Of a stretch of 64,000 nt of DNA, positions 58,801 to 61,800 are shown in pieces. Every line of letters starts with the position of its first letter. The stretch's first letter is position 1. Source of the DNA: Chaetoderma sp. LZ-2023a (taxonomy: Eukaryota > Mollusca > Caudofoveata > Chaetodermatida > Chaetodermatidae); contig JAVVLW010002775.1 of NCBI GenBank assembly GCA_034401795.1, forward strand, positions 1 to 64,000. Direction: 5' to 3'. The notes beneath the pieces were generated by a model. It had not been told where the DNA came from. It searched no databases and saw nothing but the letters and a program-made list of their open reading frames with translations. The position numbers and the translations under genes are program-made.

Positions 58801-61800
58801 GTTGGAATGACTGGGTCAATTATAGAGTCAGTCACTCCAGTGGTGAATTATCAAAAATAGTCCTCTCGTGGCCTGTCAATGGATACTCCTCAAGACCATT
58901 ACAAGGCCGACTGTGGCCGGTTTTGGCATGAAAGGGTTAATGGATGAACTGGTGTTCATTTCTCAACAAATATGGTGGGAGGATGATGCTCTCTAAGATG
59001 TTGCTACTTGCTATCGTAGCTAAAATTGTTGAAAACGGTACATCGGTTTCTTTGCTATTGACACAGTCAAAGATAGAATATTGACATCAGAGTGGTAAGG
59101 GTTAATTTTTATGAACAGTACTGTGTGACTGATATTATCATTATGGTATGCGTGCCTTTACTAGAATAGGTTGCATGCTGAGGACCAATGTTCATATGAA
59201 TTTTGATCACACAATTTTTGTAAGCCATGTTATCTTCTGGCTTATTAAACATGAGAGGGTTTTGAAGTCAATCAATAGACCTTTCCACTTTATCAACCCA
59301 TCCTATGACATCATAATCAACTAACTACGCGACGCGTAGAATGCCATCATAATGAATGACGTCGATAAGTATGTCACAAACGCATGTTTGAAGACGCACT
59401 ATGCGTTGTTGTATGAATTGTATGTCTACTATTTAATAAATATTCGTTTGAATATTTTGAAACTAATTTGACTAAGCATTTTTTGTAAATGCTTCCAGAA
59501 ACATCAAGTCAAATTAGTTACAAAATATTCATTACCTTATCTGTATAGATTTCAGGAAATTGAGAGTTATGGCATTCAGGGATCGATCAATCCCAACACG
59601 CCGAAGTGTGGGCGGAGCTCAGCTAGAGATGGGCGGGGCATAGTTAAAACTGGAAAGGTCCATTGAATATCCTATCTCATCAGGTTTCTCTGACAAAGGA
59701 CATCTTTTAATTGCACGGGTCAATCTGCTTATTAGTCAATTACCCGAATGATAGTAAAATTCTAATCTGGTTAATCAAAAGTAGGATTGTAATATCTTGT
59801 GGATGGAATAGAAATTAAAAAAATAATCTTATAATTTTTAGAACAGTTCAGTTAATTGGCAAGACGTCTTATCATTATATAACTCGTAATATGTTTTTAC
59901 TTTTATGAGTTAAAAAATATCTACATTTTAAAATTTAAATAATTTGAAATTAATTTAACTAGATGGTGTCCAGTTTCCAGGCAGGTTAGGTTCAAAGTAT
60001 TCAACATAATTATCTTGTAGTCGGTCTGTCAATCTGTGGTGTTCTTTTATAAGGGTTACCAGGTGTTACCCGACTGTAAACATTTACTAAAGCAATTAAT
60101 ATTTTGCGAACAAGAGGTGTAATTGGCTACAAATTAAACTATTTCCTAATACAACTTTTGCAAAAGCCATGCCTGCTTCTGAATTGGTAAATTGGTTAAT
60201 GAAATGTATATTTTTCATTGATATAGTGGATCTATTTGAAGTACCTGAAGCCATTTCTTCTCTATGCACAGGGTAGTGGTAGTCCTGAGGAGCATGCAGC
60301 TTATGTCTGGGATCATTTTATAGAGAAATCCCCGGCACAGAATATATTTATTGTGGCTCACAGCTATGGAGGCGTTGTCACTGTGGATTTGGTGAGAAAA
60401 CACGTTTGACATGTTATAGTTGTGACTTGTCAGCTTTAGCTGTTCTTAGTAATACTATATAATCATGTAGGTAGATTTTTTGCCTTTATACAATTGGCAA
60501 ATGCTTCCATGAATTGTCATGCATTGTACCGTAAATTTCCGTGTATATTGCGCTATCGTGGATAGTGCGCACCCCTAAATTTGACCAAAATCGGCCTGAA
60601 AAAACCTTCTTTCCGTGTATAGTGCGCAGTAAGATTGAGAGACATGTGAACGAAAACTGGTAACAAAAGAATCAATGACTTACTGCGTGTCGAATACGCT
60701 TTCCTTATAAAATCCCATTTGTGGCGTGCGTTACTCTGTTGTTTAATCACGGGAATATCATTTGCATACACTTTTAGCAAATATTTTGTATTAAACTTTA
60801 TTGAACGATATAAAACGATATAAAAATACAAATATAATTTCCATCAGAACAGGTTAGAATCCGAATTTGATTTGAGCAGTGCTCATTAACATAAATCGTC
60901 GTTAGAACATAAAAATTGCATATTTATTTTGTTTCGATTCATAAAATATGAGTTGTGCGCTGATACTTGAGAGAATAAAATCTATTTTAATAAAAAAAAC
61001 CTACTCAAATCCATTTTGGCTCACTAACAGTGCCGGTAATTATTTTGATAATTATATCAAAGGCGAGCCCATGAGATTTTGATCAATCACATATGGCGAC
61101 GCAGTAGATGAGTGGTTTCAATACTCGGTTCCTTTCTATATCTATGTAAATGCTAGATCGCCTTGAAAAACATCGGCCCTATCATTATTTTTTTAACACA
61201 TTTATGTCCGTATCTGTGTAGCAATCTATGGATTTTAAACATCTCTATGTTCAACTTGGGAAGACAAGAGTAACCTCCCCTTATATATATACCTTAGAAC
61301 AAATTACAGGAAACAATGGCGTTGTAAAAAAGTTGAATGATGGTTTATTTGATCATTTTACAACACTATGATATTTAATAAAGGTATAACACAGTATTTA
61401 GACAGTAGTAAGGCATTTCAACGATCTATTAGTACCATTATAGACATGTTAGAATGCGATCGTTATTCCCGACTGATTCCCGATCCATAAAATCACATTT
61501 TCAGCTCTGAATTTTGTGATTCTGACGAAAAATTCTGAGGAAAAAAATGGGACAAATATTTATCCTTGTATATAGTGCGCAGGAGCTTTTTATAACATGT
61601 AATTTGAGCAAAAAAGTGCGCAATATACACGGAATTTAACGGTAGTCAGAAATAGAGGAATCGTTTTCTAGCTATCCCCTACCCATCTATAGGTAAGCTT
61701 CACCAACGCTTTGGGGGTGTTGGGATCCATTTATATACTATGAACCCTGACCTCCCCAAATCCCATTTTCAAGGTAACTATTCAGGCAAGGTGTTGAATA

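Noticed and set aside
60553-60831. 92-codon minus-strand frame as a transposase remnant
   Set aside because: No DDE-type motifs or helix-turn-helix pattern could be made out, and it runs through the element's subterminal repeats.
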